NCBI GenBank assembly: GCA_934309475.1
Contig: CAKRDK010000008.1
Coordinates: 32,279-96,278, forward strand
From: an uncultured Roseburia sp.
Lineage (GTDB): Bacteria > Bacillota > Clostridia > Lachnospirales > Lachnospiraceae
Direction of reading: 5' to 3'
DNA length: 64,000 nucleotides
Shown: positions 19,657-29,194 of the stretch, in pieces
How positions within the stretch are numbered: position 1 is the stretch's first letter
How the letters are laid out: every line of letters starts with the position of its first letter
The notes under the pieces: generated by a model
What the model saw: only the letters and a program-made list of their open reading frames with translations
What the model was told of the DNA's origin: nothing
Databases searched by the model: none
Made by a program: the position numbers and the translations under genes

Positions 19657-21597
19657 TTATGCGTGGAGCATTTTCATCCAGACTGCCATCTCGCCTGCTC
19701 CCCGGTTGCCCCAGTAGCAGTATGGCACAAGTGTCAGTTCCGTCTCCTCAAAGCCAACCGGAACCGTTCCGTAAAGTCCCTTTCCCCAGTCCTTTTCTTT
19801 CATCCGCTTGCCCTGTGCAGTGAGTTTTAAGGTTCCGCCCAATGCGTCATCTTTCACCTCCCGAATCGGCTTTGTGACATCCACAAACAGGCTGCCAAGG
19901 TTCTCGCCGTTGTCCACCTGCTCTAAGCAGTACACCACAGGTCCTTTTACAATGGCTGCTTTTCCGGCATCGGCACGCACTTTAGGGTTCGCAAAGACAA
20001 ACTGCGCCGGCATCTCAAACGTCAGCACAATGCGCTGTGATTTCCAGTCAGCACGCAGGCGCGCATATCCCTTTTCCACTGTCATCGCAACCGCAGCTCC
20101 ATCCACTGTCAACGCAACGTTTTTCGCATATGCCGGGATTCGGATACAGATTGTTCCGTTCACTTCCTCTTTCGCATCCACTTTTATTGCAAGCTTTCCT
20201 TCCCATGGAAAACTTGTTGTCAGATGTAAATCCACGCTTTTTTCTTTTATTGTAGCATGGATTGTTCCTCCTGTAAAAAGATTTAACCAAAGGGCGTCTT
20301 TTTCCTGGAAGCAGACATACTCGCCGAGTGACGCCAACGTACGTGCAATATTCGGCGGACAGCATGCACAGCCAAACCATTTCTGGCGCACCGGCTTGAT
20401 GTGCTTTTTGTCCGTTGCAGGCATACAGTTTGCCGGCCACACTTCCAGCGGATTCACGTAAAAGAAACTTTTTCCATCCATTGCAATTCCGGAGAGCACC
20501 GTATTCATCAGCGCAAGTTCCATCGTGTCGATGTATTTTGCATCCCCGGTAATCTGTGCCATACGGCGGCAGAAAAGTGCCAGACCAATCGACGCACAGC
20601 TCTCCGAATAGTTCGTGTCATTCGGCAGGTCATAATCTGTCGTGAAACGCTCTAATGTGCCGGAACTTCCGATTCCGCCCGTGATATACATTCTTTTCTC
20701 GGTCATGTTCTCATACAGCCGCTCACATGCCGCAAAAAGACTTTCGTCCTGATAAGCATAGGCAAGGTCCGCCATCGCACAGTAGAGATAGGTGGCACGC
20801 ACCGCATGCCCCTCCGCCGTGTCCTGCTCCCGAACCGGTTTGTGTGCCTGACCGTACGGCGTGTGATATGGATTCGGGTCATGCCACACATCCACAAACC
20901 ATTCTTTTTTATTCTCATCCACGAGATAATTCGGCTCCGTTCCGCGCCGGTCGACAAAATCTTTTGCCATATCAAGATACTTCTGTTCCCCGGTCACCTC
21001 GTAAAGTTTTACCAGCGCAAGCTCAATCTCCTCATGTCCCGGCACCGCATTCTGATAGCGCTCTGTGTGAAAAACTTCACAAATCAAATCCGCATTTTTC
21101 TGCATAATCTTTAAAAATTTATCTTTCCCCGTCACTTTATAATAGGCAACCGCAGCTTCCATCAAATGTCCTGCCGTGTAAAGTTCATGCCCCTCTTTTA
21201 AGTTACAGAACTGTCTGCCCGGTGTCAGGATGGAAAAATAGGTGTCCAGATAGCCGTTTTCTTCCTGCGCCTCCCCGATTAAATCAATCGCCTCATCTGC
21301 AAGCTGCTCTAACGCTGGATTCGGCTCATAGGAAAGCGAATAGGCAACCGCCTCTAACCATTTTGCAAGGTCTGTATCCTGAAATACCCAGCCGTGGAAT
21401 GTGCCCTCTTTTCTGCCCGCTGCGACTTCATAATTGGAAATGCAAAAGCTCGGCTCGGCATCCTCCACCTCGTCATTTAACGCCTTCCACTGATATGGAA
21501 TAATCTCTTTTGTCACAAGCCCCGTGTATTTGTTCCAGAATGCATCATCAATTCGAATGTCATTTAACGGAATCAACTGTAGTTTATTCTTATTCAT
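19657..21597 (-). CDS. Beta-L-arabinofuranosidase, GH127 family
   Basis: 646 residues, no signal peptide, so cytoplasmic. GH127 (HypBA1-like) enzymes release beta-L-arabinofuranose with a cysteine nucleophile held by zinc. The expected ligands are in place: Glu332 and Cys334 in SESCASIGLALF and Cys412-Cys413 in GCACCPPN, with spacing like HypBA1 (Glu338, Cys340, Cys417, Cys418). The (alpha/alpha)6 barrel is followed by a beta-sandwich. AAGGAGAAGC precedes the ATG. It follows a GH43 gene by 14 nt. Substrates could be arabinan side chains or plant glycoprotein arabinans. Confidence 0.92.
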   Translation of the reverse strand: MNKNKLQLIPLNDIRIDDAFWNKYTGLVTKEIIPYQWKALNDEVEDAEPSFCISNYEVAAGRKEGTFHGWVFQDTDLAKWLEAVAYSLSYEPNPALEQLADEAIDLIGEAQEENGYLDTYFSILTPGRQFCNLKEGHELYTAGHLMEAAVAYYKVTGKDKFLKIMQKNADLICEVFHTERYQNAVPGHEEIELALVKLYEVTGEQKYLDMAKDFVDRRGTEPNYLVDENKKEWFVDVWHDPNPYHTPYGQAHKPVREQDTAEGHAVRATYLYCAMADLAYAYQDESLFAACERLYENMTEKRMYITGGIGSSGTLERFTTDYDLPNDTNYSESCASIGLALFCRRMAQITGDAKYIDTMELALMNTVLSGIAMDGKSFFYVNPLEVWPANCMPATDKKHIKPVRQKWFGCACCPPNIARTLASLGEYVCFQEKDALWLNLFTGGTIHATIKEKSVDLHLTTSFPWEGKLAIKVDAKEEVNGTICIRIPAYAKNVALTVDGAAVAMTVEKGYARLRADWKSQRIVLTFEMPAQFVFANPKVRADAGKAAIVKGPVVYCLEQVDNGENLGSLFVDVTKPIREVKDDALGGTLKLTAQGKRMKEKDWGKGLYGTVPVGFEETELTLVPYCYWGNRGAGEMAVWMKMLHA

Positions 21598-21611
21598 TGC
21601 TTCTCCTTCTT

Positions 21612-23081
21612 TTACAGATACTTGACTGCCCAGATGCTCTTGTTATCCCCGACCACGGAAATGCACATGGTCGGATTGTCCGCCTCGTCTTTCATCTGCA
21701 TGATAATCCCCTCATAATCTGCCCCATTGTAATTTAATTTTATCTTTGCATCATTTTCCAGCTTATACATTCCAACTACTTCTGACGTTTCTTTATTTTC
21801 AATCCGGTTATCTCTGGTAAACTGTACCGCGAGCGGTTTGTGCACCTGCCCCGAAATATCGAGTCCGTGTTCCACAAGGTAGTAGGTTCCACAGAATTCT
21901 GCCTCGTGATAATTTTTCAGGCAGACCATCTCCCGGTTGGTTGCAAACGGTGCCGCCGTCAGCCAGCCTCCCTCCGTGCGGAAAAGCTGATGCACACGCG
22001 GCTCATGTTCCTCGGTTCCGGTGTCGAAACGCTGGTGATACACCATGTAGATTTTCCCTTCCTCGTCAATGCAGGCGGAGTTGTGTCCGGGCGCTTTATA
22101 GCCGCGCTCCAAACTCGGAAACGTATAACTTCCCATCAGTTTCAGCCCATATTTCTCATGCTTTGGAACGCGGGTAAATGTCTTGCCCTCCATATCCGTA
22201 TAAGGTCCGTCCGGCTTCTTCGAGCGGAACAGACGAATCTGATAACCGCCGTCGCGTCCAAGCCATCCAAACGATACAAACAAGAAATAATACCTTGTCT
22301 TTGGATCATACAAAATGTAAGGTCCCTCGATGGATTTGTGGCCGCCACCGATTAGTTTTTTCCCAAAATAAGGGTCGATGTGGTTCTTCTTATCTTCCTT
22401 CGGGTGAATCGGATACCCGGTCTCCTCATCCATCTCCAATAGAAAAATTCCACCCGACCATGAACCGTAAACCATCCAGAGCCTTCCGTCTGCATCGTGG
22501 AATAAGTTCGGGTCAATACAGTTTGGCCAGCTTAAGTTGTTGTAATTGCCGTTTTTCTTTAAATATGCGGACACATCGGCATCTTTGCCAAGCACTTCGT
22601 AAAAATTCGTCTTTTTCACCGTCTCCGCATCGAAACCGGAATGTAAAATACAGTCCACAAATGTGTAAGGTCCCTCCACCTGATCTGCCGTTGCAAAGCA
22701 AAGGCTTGACTTTACATAGGAACCGGATACACAAAAATACATCACGTATTTTCCCATTTTAGGATTATAGGAAACATCCGGTGCCCATACCGCATAATCG
22801 CGATTCTGAAATTTCCCACAGTAGGAAAATGCGCGCTCCTCTCCCCCGAAGAGGTTCTCAAACAAAGGATTCTGCGGTGTAACCCCCTCCGCAAAATATT
22901 CCCAGTGTCTTAAATCTTTTGACTTTGCCGCCGTCATATGCGTTCCGAAAATATAACTGATGTCTTCCTCTTTTGCATAGATAGCCGGGTCATGCACTGC
23001 AACATTTGCCGTGAAGCCACCGACCTTAATTCTCCCCCTAAGTTCTTCCGGCAGCATATCCTCTCCCTGTTCTGCTGTCAT
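21612..23081 (-). CDS. GH43 arabinanase with GH43_C domain, cytoplasmic
   Basis: 489 residues, no signal peptide. The five-bladed propeller has the base Asp in AVHDPAIY, the modulator Asp in WAPDVSYNP and the acid Glu in SIEGPYILYD. The last about 100 residues form the small beta-barrel found at the end of GH43 endo-arabinanases (GTYYLVEHGLDISG to SIWAVKYL). It is a close parallel of the anchored enzyme at 43548-45122 but lacks the N-terminal anchor. Probably cleaves imported alpha-1,5-arabino-oligosaccharides. First gene of a unit divergent from the regulator. Confidence 0.9.
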   Translation of the reverse strand: MTAEQGEDMLPEELRGRIKVGGFTANVAVHDPAIYAKEEDISYIFGTHMTAAKSKDLRHWEYFAEGVTPQNPLFENLFGGEERAFSYCGKFQNRDYAVWAPDVSYNPKMGKYVMYFCVSGSYVKSSLCFATADQVEGPYTFVDCILHSGFDAETVKKTNFYEVLGKDADVSAYLKKNGNYNNLSWPNCIDPNLFHDADGRLWMVYGSWSGGIFLLEMDEETGYPIHPKEDKKNHIDPYFGKKLIGGGHKSIEGPYILYDPKTRYYFLFVSFGWLGRDGGYQIRLFRSKKPDGPYTDMEGKTFTRVPKHEKYGLKLMGSYTFPSLERGYKAPGHNSACIDEEGKIYMVYHQRFDTGTEEHEPRVHQLFRTEGGWLTAAPFATNREMVCLKNYHEAEFCGTYYLVEHGLDISGQVHKPLAVQFTRDNRIENKETSEVVGMYKLENDAKIKLNYNGADYEGIIMQMKDEADNPTMCISVVGDNKSIWAVKYL

Positions 23082-23306
23082 ATTCTTCTCCTTCTCTTCC
23101 CGCCTTTTTACAGGCTTTTTATAATTCGTTTTATTATTTTATAAACTATTTTATTATTTACTAAATTATATCTTCTTTTTCTCAGAAAATCAACTGTTTC
23201 CCGCTTACTTTTTTGCTCTTTTTTTCCTTATATTGGTCGATATTTTAAAAAATTGCATATTTCTTCAAATTTTCTTTTAAAGAAAGATAAATTTTTTTAC
23301 ATTTCA
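23082..23306. other. AT-rich divergent control region
   Basis: Between the GH43 start and the regulator promoter the sequence is very AT-rich. It includes TAAACTATTTTATTATTTACTAAATTA (in two overlapping parts, around 23142-23170), similar to the AT motif upstream of 27407 and 45122. It presumably carries the minus-strand promoter of the GH43-GH127 unit, but I see no clear -35/-10 pair. Confidence 0.4.
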
Positions 23307-23335
23307 TTGACTGAAAACGTTTTTATGGATATAAT
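23307..23335 (+). promoter_or_regulatory. Promoter of the regulator with cre-like palindrome in the spacer
   Basis: TTGACT (23307-23312) and TATAAT (23330-23335), 17 nt apart. TGAAAACGTTTTTA at 23312-23325 lies inside the spacer and differs from the CcpA cre consensus (TGWAARCGYTWNCW) at one position. CcpA binding here would block polymerase; this is inference. Confidence 0.65.
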
Positions 23336-23352
23336 TTATAGTAAAATATAGC

Positions 23353-23468
23353 TATTCGTAAGGTGGCTCGAATAGAGCCACCACCCCAGATATGAGCAAA
23401 AATTAGCTGCGCAGCAGCTAGAAGGCACGAGTTGTCGTGCGTTTTTGCGAATATATGGGGCGGGTTCT
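23353..23468 (+). promoter_or_regulatory. Structured RNA leader of the arabinan regulator
   Basis: The 5' leader can form GGTGGCTC/GAGCCACC (loop GAATA), then a closing stem CCCCA..ATAT..GCAAAAA with TTTTTGC..ATAT..TGGGG that encloses two hairpins, TAGCTGC/GCAGCTA and GCACGA/TCGTGC. In the closing stem a GA lies opposite a GA, as in tandem sheared pairs. TATTCG upstream could instead pair with CGAATA in the first loop. I do not recognise the family; it might be a riboswitch, a protein-binding leader or a dispersed repeat. Confidence 0.5.
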
Positions 23469-23517
23469 GAGCAGTCACATAAATAAGGGATAAATTTACG
23501 AGTGGGAGGATGAGTCT

Positions 23518-24444
23518 TTGTTACACATTACGTCTTTAAACGATGGTCTTGAGATTTTCAAAGCTTTAGGTTCTGATGTCAGAATCGAGATTTTAAATAT
23601 CTTATTGGAAAATAACAATATGAGCATGAATGAGCTGGCTTCACGCCTGAACATTACAAACGGTGCTCTGACAAGCCACATCAAGAAATTAGAGAGCAGT
23701 GGCCTGATTACAACTGCAAGTGAATCTGCCGGTCACGGAAATCAAAAGATTTGCTCTGTTCACTTGGATAAAATTTTAATTGACCTTGAGAAGCAGGAAG
23801 ACTTCCAGAATGTTTACAATACGGAGCTTCGTGTCGGTCACTATTCCGATTACGAAATCTGCCCGACCTGTGGCATTGCTTCCAGCCGCAACATCATCGG
23901 TTCCGTTGATGACCCGCGCTATTTTGAGCATCCGGACCGCTACAACGCAGATATTCTGTGGTTCACAAAGGGATATGTCGAATACATCATTCCAAACTTT
24001 ATTCCAAGTTCCCAGAAGATTACGCAGATTACCATTTCTGCCGAGTTAAGTTCCGAAGCTCCCGGCGTCAACAATGTATGGCCGAGCGACATCAGCTTTT
24101 ACCTTAACGACACCTGCATCGGCACCTGGACTTCCCCTGGTGACTTCGGTGATGTCAAAGGTTTGTTCACACCTGACTGGTGGCCGCAGAACTGGAACCA
24201 GTATGGTCTGCTGAAGCTTCTCGTCATCAACAAAAAAGGAACTTACATCGACGGTTTACAGATTTCCGATGTCACAATCGATGACTTTGATTTAGATTAC
24301 CGCAGCGGAATCCGTTTCAAAATGGGCATCGACGAAAACGCCTCACATGTCGGCGGACTCACCATCTTTGGAAAATCCTTCGGAAACTACGGACAGGATA
24401 TCAAAGTCAGCTTAAACTATGCTCCGATTGAGGAGAACCAGTAA
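23518..24444 (+). CDS. ArsR-like winged-helix regulator with C-terminal sugar-binding-like domain
   Basis: 308 residues. Residues 1-75 form an ArsR-type winged helix (LGSDVRIEILNILLENNNMS, SRLNITNGALTSHIKKLESS). Then a CPTCG pair and a beta-rich domain with many aromatic residues (VNNVWPSDISFYLNDTCIG, FTPDWWPQNWNQYGLLK) that resembles a carbohydrate-binding jelly roll. The start is TTG at 23518 with GGGAGG eight bases ahead. Proteins of this layout lie beside xylan and arabinan genes in Firmicutes, so it is probably the local regulator sensing an arabinose-containing ligand. Divergent from GH43-GH127. Confidence 0.75.
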   Translation: MLHITSLNDGLEIFKALGSDVRIEILNILLENNNMSMNELASRLNITNGALTSHIKKLESSGLITTASESAGHGNQKICSVHLDKILIDLEKQEDFQNVYNTELRVGHYSDYEICPTCGIASSRNIIGSVDDPRYFEHPDRYNADILWFTKGYVEYIIPNFIPSSQKITQITISAELSSEAPGVNNVWPSDISFYLNDTCIGTWTSPGDFGDVKGLFTPDWWPQNWNQYGLLKLLVINKKGTYIDGLQISDVTIDDFDLDYRSGIRFKMGIDENASHVGGLTIFGKSFGNYGQDIKVSLNYAPIEENQ

Positions 24445-24466
24445 ATATTGGTTGCACAATTTTTAT

Positions 24467-24633
24467 GTTCAAAGATTAGGGTGCCAAAAGGCAGCTCACA
24501 AATTAGTTGCTGACAAATTACATAAATGCGAGATTTATTTTGTGCTTCCCCATCGGAACAAAATACACTTGGCTTTATGCAATTTGTCAACAAGAAAACT
24601 GCGGGACTGCCTTTTGTCCCTGATTCTTTAAAC
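24467..24633. repeat. 167-bp imperfect inverted repeat (MITE-like or long hairpin)
   Basis: The ends GTTCAAAGATTAGGG and CCCTGATTCTTTAAAC are near-complementary; inside them CCAAAAGGCAG pairs with CTGCCTTTTG, GACAAATTACATAAA with TTTATGCAATTTGTC, and ATTTTGT with ACAAAAT around TTCC/GGAA. The whole stretch between two convergent genes can fold as one long interrupted hairpin. It could end transcription from both sides, be a small non-autonomous transposon, or encode a structured RNA. No target-site duplication was recognised. Confidence 0.55.
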
Positions 24634-24654
24634 TTCAAAAAGTGGGACACCACC

Positions 24655-24897
24655 CTACCATTTCCGGTACGGGCAGTGTCCCACTTTTGCTGCTGCGCGC
24701 AATTCCACATAACACCCGCAGGCACCGCAGGTGCCCGCGTTTAACAATTCACATTCTTTGCAGAGTGCAAGGCGGCTTTCGTATTCTTCCGCCGGTACCT
24801 GATCTGCCTGCTTGATAGCTTCTTTGTATTTTTGAATCATTTGCTGGTCTGCTTCCGCCATCTCCCGAAACAGACACTTTTTACAAATGTGCGCCAT
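24655..24897 (-). CDS. Small cysteine-rich protein (DUF6171-like)
   Basis: 80 residues with CKKC at the start and a C-terminal set CKEC...CGACGCYVELRAA...HCPYRKW, which should bind one or two zinc ions. Its ATG at 24897 follows the stop of the GH51 gene (24899) almost directly, so it is translated with it. Function is unknown; similar small zinc-ribbon proteins are common in Lachnospiraceae. Confidence 0.75.
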   Translation of the reverse strand: MAHICKKCLFREMAEADQQMIQKYKEAIKQADQVPAEEYESRLALCKECELLNAGTCGACGCYVELRAAAKVGHCPYRKW

Positions 24898-24898
24898 T

Positions 24899-26404
24899 TT
24901 ATTTTTTCAGGCGGAGCTCTACGACACTGTTTGCCGGAAGCGTGAATGTCACGCCCTCTTCTGTCAGTCTGTAGTCCGCAAATTCTTTCTCGGTTACTTT
25001 TTCCGGCTCATCAAACGTATTATGTGCATGCATGTCAGCGTCTGTCACAATCTTCGCTTCGGCGACCTGATAACCTTTTTCTGCAAATTTTGCCTCCACT
25101 TCTTCCGATGCTTCCACAGAAAGATTATTGATTGTAATTGTAATTACGCCATCCTTATCCTCAGAGACAGATTCTGTCACTTTCGGAACTTTCCATTCGC
25201 CGATTCCAATTTCATCCACGTCCGTAAGCTGGCTGTTTAAAAGCTCTGCGCCCTGATGATGACGATACATGTGCATTACATGGTACGTCGGTGTCTTGAG
25301 CATCTTATCGCCCTCTGTTAAAAGCACTGCCTGCAAAACATTTACCATCTGCGCTAACGCCGCCATCTTCACACGGTCACAGTGCTTGTTAAAGATATTG
25401 AGCGTAATTCCGGCAACAAGTGCATCGCGGACTGTGTTCTGCTGATATAAAAATCCCGGATTGGTGCCCGGCTCGCAGGTGAACCAGGTTCCCCACTCAT
25501 CCACAACCATGCCGACTTTTTTCTCCGGATCATACTGATCCATAATCGCACCGTGGCGCGTAATCAAAGTGTCCATGTAGAGTGCTTTCTTTAATGTCTT
25601 ATACCAGACTTCCTCGTCAAAATCGGTGGCACTGCCCTTGATTTCCCAGCCTTCCGGGTGAACGTAATAATGGAGGGACAACCCGTCCATAAAACCGTGT
25701 GCCCATTCGGCATGATCAAACGTTGTCTCCAAAACACCTTCCGTCCAGTGATAATCGTCAACATTGGCACCACAGCAGATTTTTCCAATTGGCTTCTTCG
25801 GGTCATAATTACGAACATAGGTCTGATAACGGCGGTATTCATCTGCGTAATGCTGCGGACGCATATTGCCGCCACAGCCCCAGTTCTCGTTTCCAACACC
25901 AAAATAGTCTACCGTCCAAGGCTCCTCATGCCCATTTTCTTTTCGCAGGTCTGCCATCGGAGAAACACCCTGGAATGTCATGTATTCCACCCATTCCGAC
26001 ATCTCCTGTACGGTTCCGCTTCCGAGGTTTCCATTTACATATGTCTTACATCCGAGCTGGCGGCAGAGTTCAAAATACTCGTGTGTACCAAAGCTGTTGT
26101 CCTCTACTACACCGCCCCAATGTGTGTTAATCATTTTTTTGCGCTTCTCTTTTGGTCCGATGCCATCTTTCCAGTGGTATTCATCCGCAAAACATCCGCC
26201 CGGCCAGCGAAGTACCGGAACTTTCAACTCCTTCAACGCATCGACTACATCTGTACGCATTCCATTCACGTTTGGAATCTCTGATTTTTCCCCCACATAG
26301 ATTCCTTCATAGATACATCTTCCAAGATGCTCTGAAAAATGTCCGTAAATTTCCGGCTGGATTACGCCCTCTTTCTTTTTCTCATTGATATATAATTTTG
26401 CCAT
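24899..26404 (-). CDS. abfA: Alpha-L-arabinofuranosidase, GH51 family
   Basis: 501 residues, cytoplasmic. Removes terminal alpha-L-arabinofuranose from oligosaccharides with retention. [14 protein letters not shown], acid/base Glu173 in GVGNENWG and the nucleophile Glu in [10 protein letters not shown] are intact; a C-terminal beta-sandwich ends in [18 protein letters not shown] precedes the ATG. It lies between a GH43 gene (43 nt upstream) and the small zinc protein. Confidence 0.95.
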   Translation of the reverse strand: MAKLYINEKKKEGVIQPEIYGHFSEHLGRCIYEGIYVGEKSEIPNVNGMRTDVVDALKELKVPVLRWPGGCFADEYHWKDGIGPKEKRKKMINTHWGGVVEDNSFGTHEYFELCRQLGCKTYVNGNLGSGTVQEMSEWVEYMTFQGVSPMADLRKENGHEEPWTVDYFGVGNENWGCGGNMRPQHYADEYRRYQTYVRNYDPKKPIGKICCGANVDDYHWTEGVLETTFDHAEWAHGFMDGLSLHYYVHPEGWEIKGSATDFDEEVWYKTLKKALYMDTLITRHGAIMDQYDPEKKVGMVVDEWGTWFTCEPGTNPGFLYQQNTVRDALVAGITLNIFNKHCDRVKMAALAQMVNVLQAVLLTEGDKMLKTPTYHVMHMYRHHQGAELLNSQLTDVDEIGIGEWKVPKVTESVSEDKDGVITITINNLSVEASEEVEAKFAEKGYQVAEAKIVTDADMHAHNTFDEPEKVTEKEFADYRLTEEGVTFTLPANSVVELRLKK

Positions 26405-26447
26405 CGCTTCTCCTTCCCTAAAGCCTTTCTATATCAAAATCATTGTT

Positions 26448-27407
26448 CTACGCGTCATAGGAAAAAACAGGTTTTCCATCCTCATCCCATGTAAATTTCA
26501 TCAGCATGGCATGACGGTTCGGATTATAGAGCGGATTTCCCACAATCTCCGATTCCGTTCTCGCATGGTAAACCAAAATATCATTTCCATCCTCATCCAC
26601 AGTAAACGAATTGTGTCCCGGACCGTAGATTCCTTTTTCCTCACAGGTTTTTAATACCGGATAGCGTTCTTTTCTCCAGGATAACGGGTCAAGCAGGTCA
26701 GAATCTTCCGCTGCTGTCAACATTCCCATACAGTAACAGGATCCCGTCTCACTTGCCGAATAGGTCAAAAAGATTTTTCCGTCGTGATGAATGGCTGCCG
26801 GTCCCTCGTTGACCCAGAAGCCGATTCGCTCCCAGTCATAGTCCGGTGTTGTCAAAAGTACCTGCACTGTGCTCAGTTCATTGCCCGATTTCATCTTTGC
26901 AATATAAAGATTTGAAATCTGCTGGCCGACTCCTACTTTTTCTGCCCAGACATAATAGTATTCACCCTTGTTTTCAAAAACAGTGGCATCTAGGGAAAAT
27001 GCCTCAAATGAAAATTCATCCCCATCGGCACGTTTCATTTTGCCGAGTTCTTTCCATTCATCTTTCATCGGATTCTGTCCCTGGCACTCTAACACATAAG
27101 GTCTGATTTTCCAGACATCCTCTTTTTCCCCGCCTGCAAAATAGATATACCATTTTCCAAACAAATAATGAATCTCCGGCGCCCAGATATGTTCGCTCAT
27201 AGGTCCGCTTTCATGCTTTTTCCAGATAACTTTTTCTTCTGCCACCTGAAGTCCCGCCAAAGAGTCTGCACATCGAAGTGCAATACAGTCATAAGACGGT
27301 ATGGATGCCGTAAAATAGTACATGCCGTCTGTGTGCTTATACACATATGGATCAGCCCTCTGTAAAATCCATGGTTGATTGTATGTTAGCTTTTTTTCTT
27401 GCTGCAT
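26448..27407 (-). CDS. GH43 family arabinofuranosidase/exo-arabinanase, cytoplasmic
   Basis: 319 residues, single propeller domain, no signal peptide. Base Asp in ILQRADPYVYKH, modulator in IWAPEIHYLFG, and late motifs GPGHNSF and DILVYHARTE typical of single-domain GH43 exo-arabinofuranosidases (subfamily 26-like; the subfamily call is tentative). Likely trims arabinan oligosaccharides inside the cell. First gene of the GH43-GH51-zinc protein unit. The 160-bp gap upstream holds an AT-rich motif (TAAAATAATTTA near 27440) and a GC hairpin near 27520-27545 that probably ends the lipoprotein transcript. Confidence 0.88.
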   Translation of the reverse strand: MQQEKKLTYNQPWILQRADPYVYKHTDGMYYFTASIPSYDCIALRCADSLAGLQVAEEKVIWKKHESGPMSEHIWAPEIHYLFGKWYIYFAGGEKEDVWKIRPYVLECQGQNPMKDEWKELGKMKRADGDEFSFEAFSLDATVFENKGEYYYVWAEKVGVGQQISNLYIAKMKSGNELSTVQVLLTTPDYDWERIGFWVNEGPAAIHHDGKIFLTYSASETGSCYCMGMLTAAEDSDLLDPLSWRKERYPVLKTCEEKGIYGPGHNSFTVDEDGNDILVYHARTESEIVGNPLYNPNRHAMLMKFTWDEDGKPVFSYDA

Positions 27408-27567
27408 TTCGGTTTGTCTCCTCTTTTCTATTTATATTTTTAAAATAATTTACTATTTCCTAAACTATTTCCCATAAGGAAAAGATACAAAAATATTGTA
27501 CCTTTTCTTTATGAGGAATCCGGAGACTGCCTCATCGGGCAGCCCCCATTCATCCAACTTTTCTTTT

Positions 27568-29124
27568 TTACTGAATATCTAAGAATCCTGCTTCTACAGA
27601 TAAGCAATAGTATAAATCACCTGTAATTGCGATTCCCGGATAAGACTGATTGTAAGTATTTCCATCAGAGCCAACTACAACGGCTGTTACATCTGCTGTA
27701 TCACCATTGTTTGTGATGGTAAGTGTAACATCTGCTCCGTCCATAACGCTTGCAAATGTATCCCAATCCCAGTCACATGTTGGTTCTACCACACCGTCGT
27801 ATCCTGCGCCCCAGCCGAAGTTATCAGCACGAAGCACTGCATATTCTGCGTAGTCTGCGTTGTCATCTGTGGAATGAGCGTCTGCTACATTCTGTAAAAT
27901 AACAAGGAAGTTATCCCAGTTGTTTACACCGTCTGTGTAGTTTTTGAAGTTTACAGTTGCTGTCTCGCCTTCCGGTACTTCAACTACATCACTGAAATCT
28001 GACCAGAATGCTGTTGTGCAGTCTGTTGAACCTACAACTGTACCTGTTGTTGTGACATCATCATGTGTGTTTGCAGCTACTTCTGTTTCTTCTTCAGCAC
28101 TTGCATCTGCTGTTGTTGTCTCTGCGGATGCATCTCCTAATAAGTAGAGAGAAGCTACCTGACCCGGTGTTAAAGCACTGTCATATACATATAAATCATC
28201 TACATAACCTTTGAATACAGTATCCCAGTAGTTAATTCCGAATAATGCCTTAAATTCATTGTCGCCCGGCTGCATGATGTTTGGAGCTAAAGTAGCATCC
28301 CATGTATATTCAAAGTAACTTCCGTTCTCGTAGTTATCCTGTGAATCATACATTTTTACACCATTTACATAGAACTGTGCACCAGCAGTTGTAGCACCTG
28401 TAGGTCCGTTCTGTTCTTCACCGGTACATACGATTGTTACCATGCACCATTCCTGTTTTCCATGGATTTCATTGTCGAATGCATACATCCATGGCCAGCA
28501 GTCTGTGCCGTCTGCTGCATCGCTTGCTTCGTTACGGCTCCATACGATTGGGAAAATCTTAGCGGAATCTGCACCCCACTCAGACTGTGTTACGTTTAAC
28601 CATGTAACATCATTGTCTGCATCGGATGCTTTTCCCATGTTGTATCCCATCTGTAAAGTCGGTCCAAATGTAGAAAGTCTGTCAGCATTTACCCAGAAGG
28701 AAACGGTGTAAGCATCTGTGTTTGTTGCTTCTAACCCTAAATCCAGTCCGAATGTTCCATCTAAGTATAATGCGTTTCCAACTGCACCTGTTGAATATGT
28801 CAAAGCAGCATCTGTTGCTTCTGCCAATCCGTAAGTTGCGCCATCGTTGTCACCTACATCCTCTGTCTGTGTCACTGCTACATATCCCTCATCTTCTTCC
28901 CCGTCAAAGGTGAGGTGTGCAAATGCTTCTGCCGGCAAATCTTCCGGATCTGCCATCTCAGCTGCAGGAGCTTCTGCTACTTCCTGCTCTGTTTCTTCCA
29001 CAACTGCTTCTTTCTCAGTATCCGGTGTCTGAACATCGGATGTCTCCTTATCCCCGCCACAGCCTGTCATCATGGTAGCTGCCATAGTTGCACATAAAAG
29101 TGCGGATAAAACCTTCTTTTTCAT
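27568..29124 (-). CDS. Exported lipoprotein with LamG-like domain and second beta domain
   Basis: 518 residues. Lipobox MMTGCGG gives a lipid-anchored protein, followed by an acidic Glu/Pro linker. Residues about 68-335 look like a LamG/concanavalin jelly roll (FAHLTFDG, YTVSFWVNADR, FYVNGVKMYDS, GYVDDLYVYDSALTPGQVASLYLLG). After a Thr/Glu linker a second beta-rich domain (about 360-518; TTAFWSDFSDVVEVPEG, CDWDWDTFASVMDGADVTLTITNNG) ends the protein. No catalytic motif is seen. Lying 70 nt after a solute-binding lipoprotein, it probably holds polysaccharide at the cell surface. Confidence 0.8.
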   Translation of the reverse strand: MKKKVLSALLCATMAATMMTGCGGDKETSDVQTPDTEKEAVVEETEQEVAEAPAAEMADPEDLPAEAFAHLTFDGEEDEGYVAVTQTEDVGDNDGATYGLAEATDAALTYSTGAVGNALYLDGTFGLDLGLEATNTDAYTVSFWVNADRLSTFGPTLQMGYNMGKASDADNDVTWLNVTQSEWGADSAKIFPIVWSRNEASDAADGTDCWPWMYAFDNEIHGKQEWCMVTIVCTGEEQNGPTGATTAGAQFYVNGVKMYDSQDNYENGSYFEYTWDATLAPNIMQPGDNEFKALFGINYWDTVFKGYVDDLYVYDSALTPGQVASLYLLGDASAETTTADASAEEETEVAANTHDDVTTTGTVVGSTDCTTAFWSDFSDVVEVPEGETATVNFKNYTDGVNNWDNFLVILQNVADAHSTDDNADYAEYAVLRADNFGWGAGYDGVVEPTCDWDWDTFASVMDGADVTLTITNNGDTADVTAVVVGSDGNTYNQSYPGIAITGDLYYCLSVEAGFLDIQ

Positions 29125-29194
29125 CCTTTTTCCTCCTTAAATAGGTTGAATCTATGATATAGCATTTCTGCAAATATCCCCAATACCATTCTAT

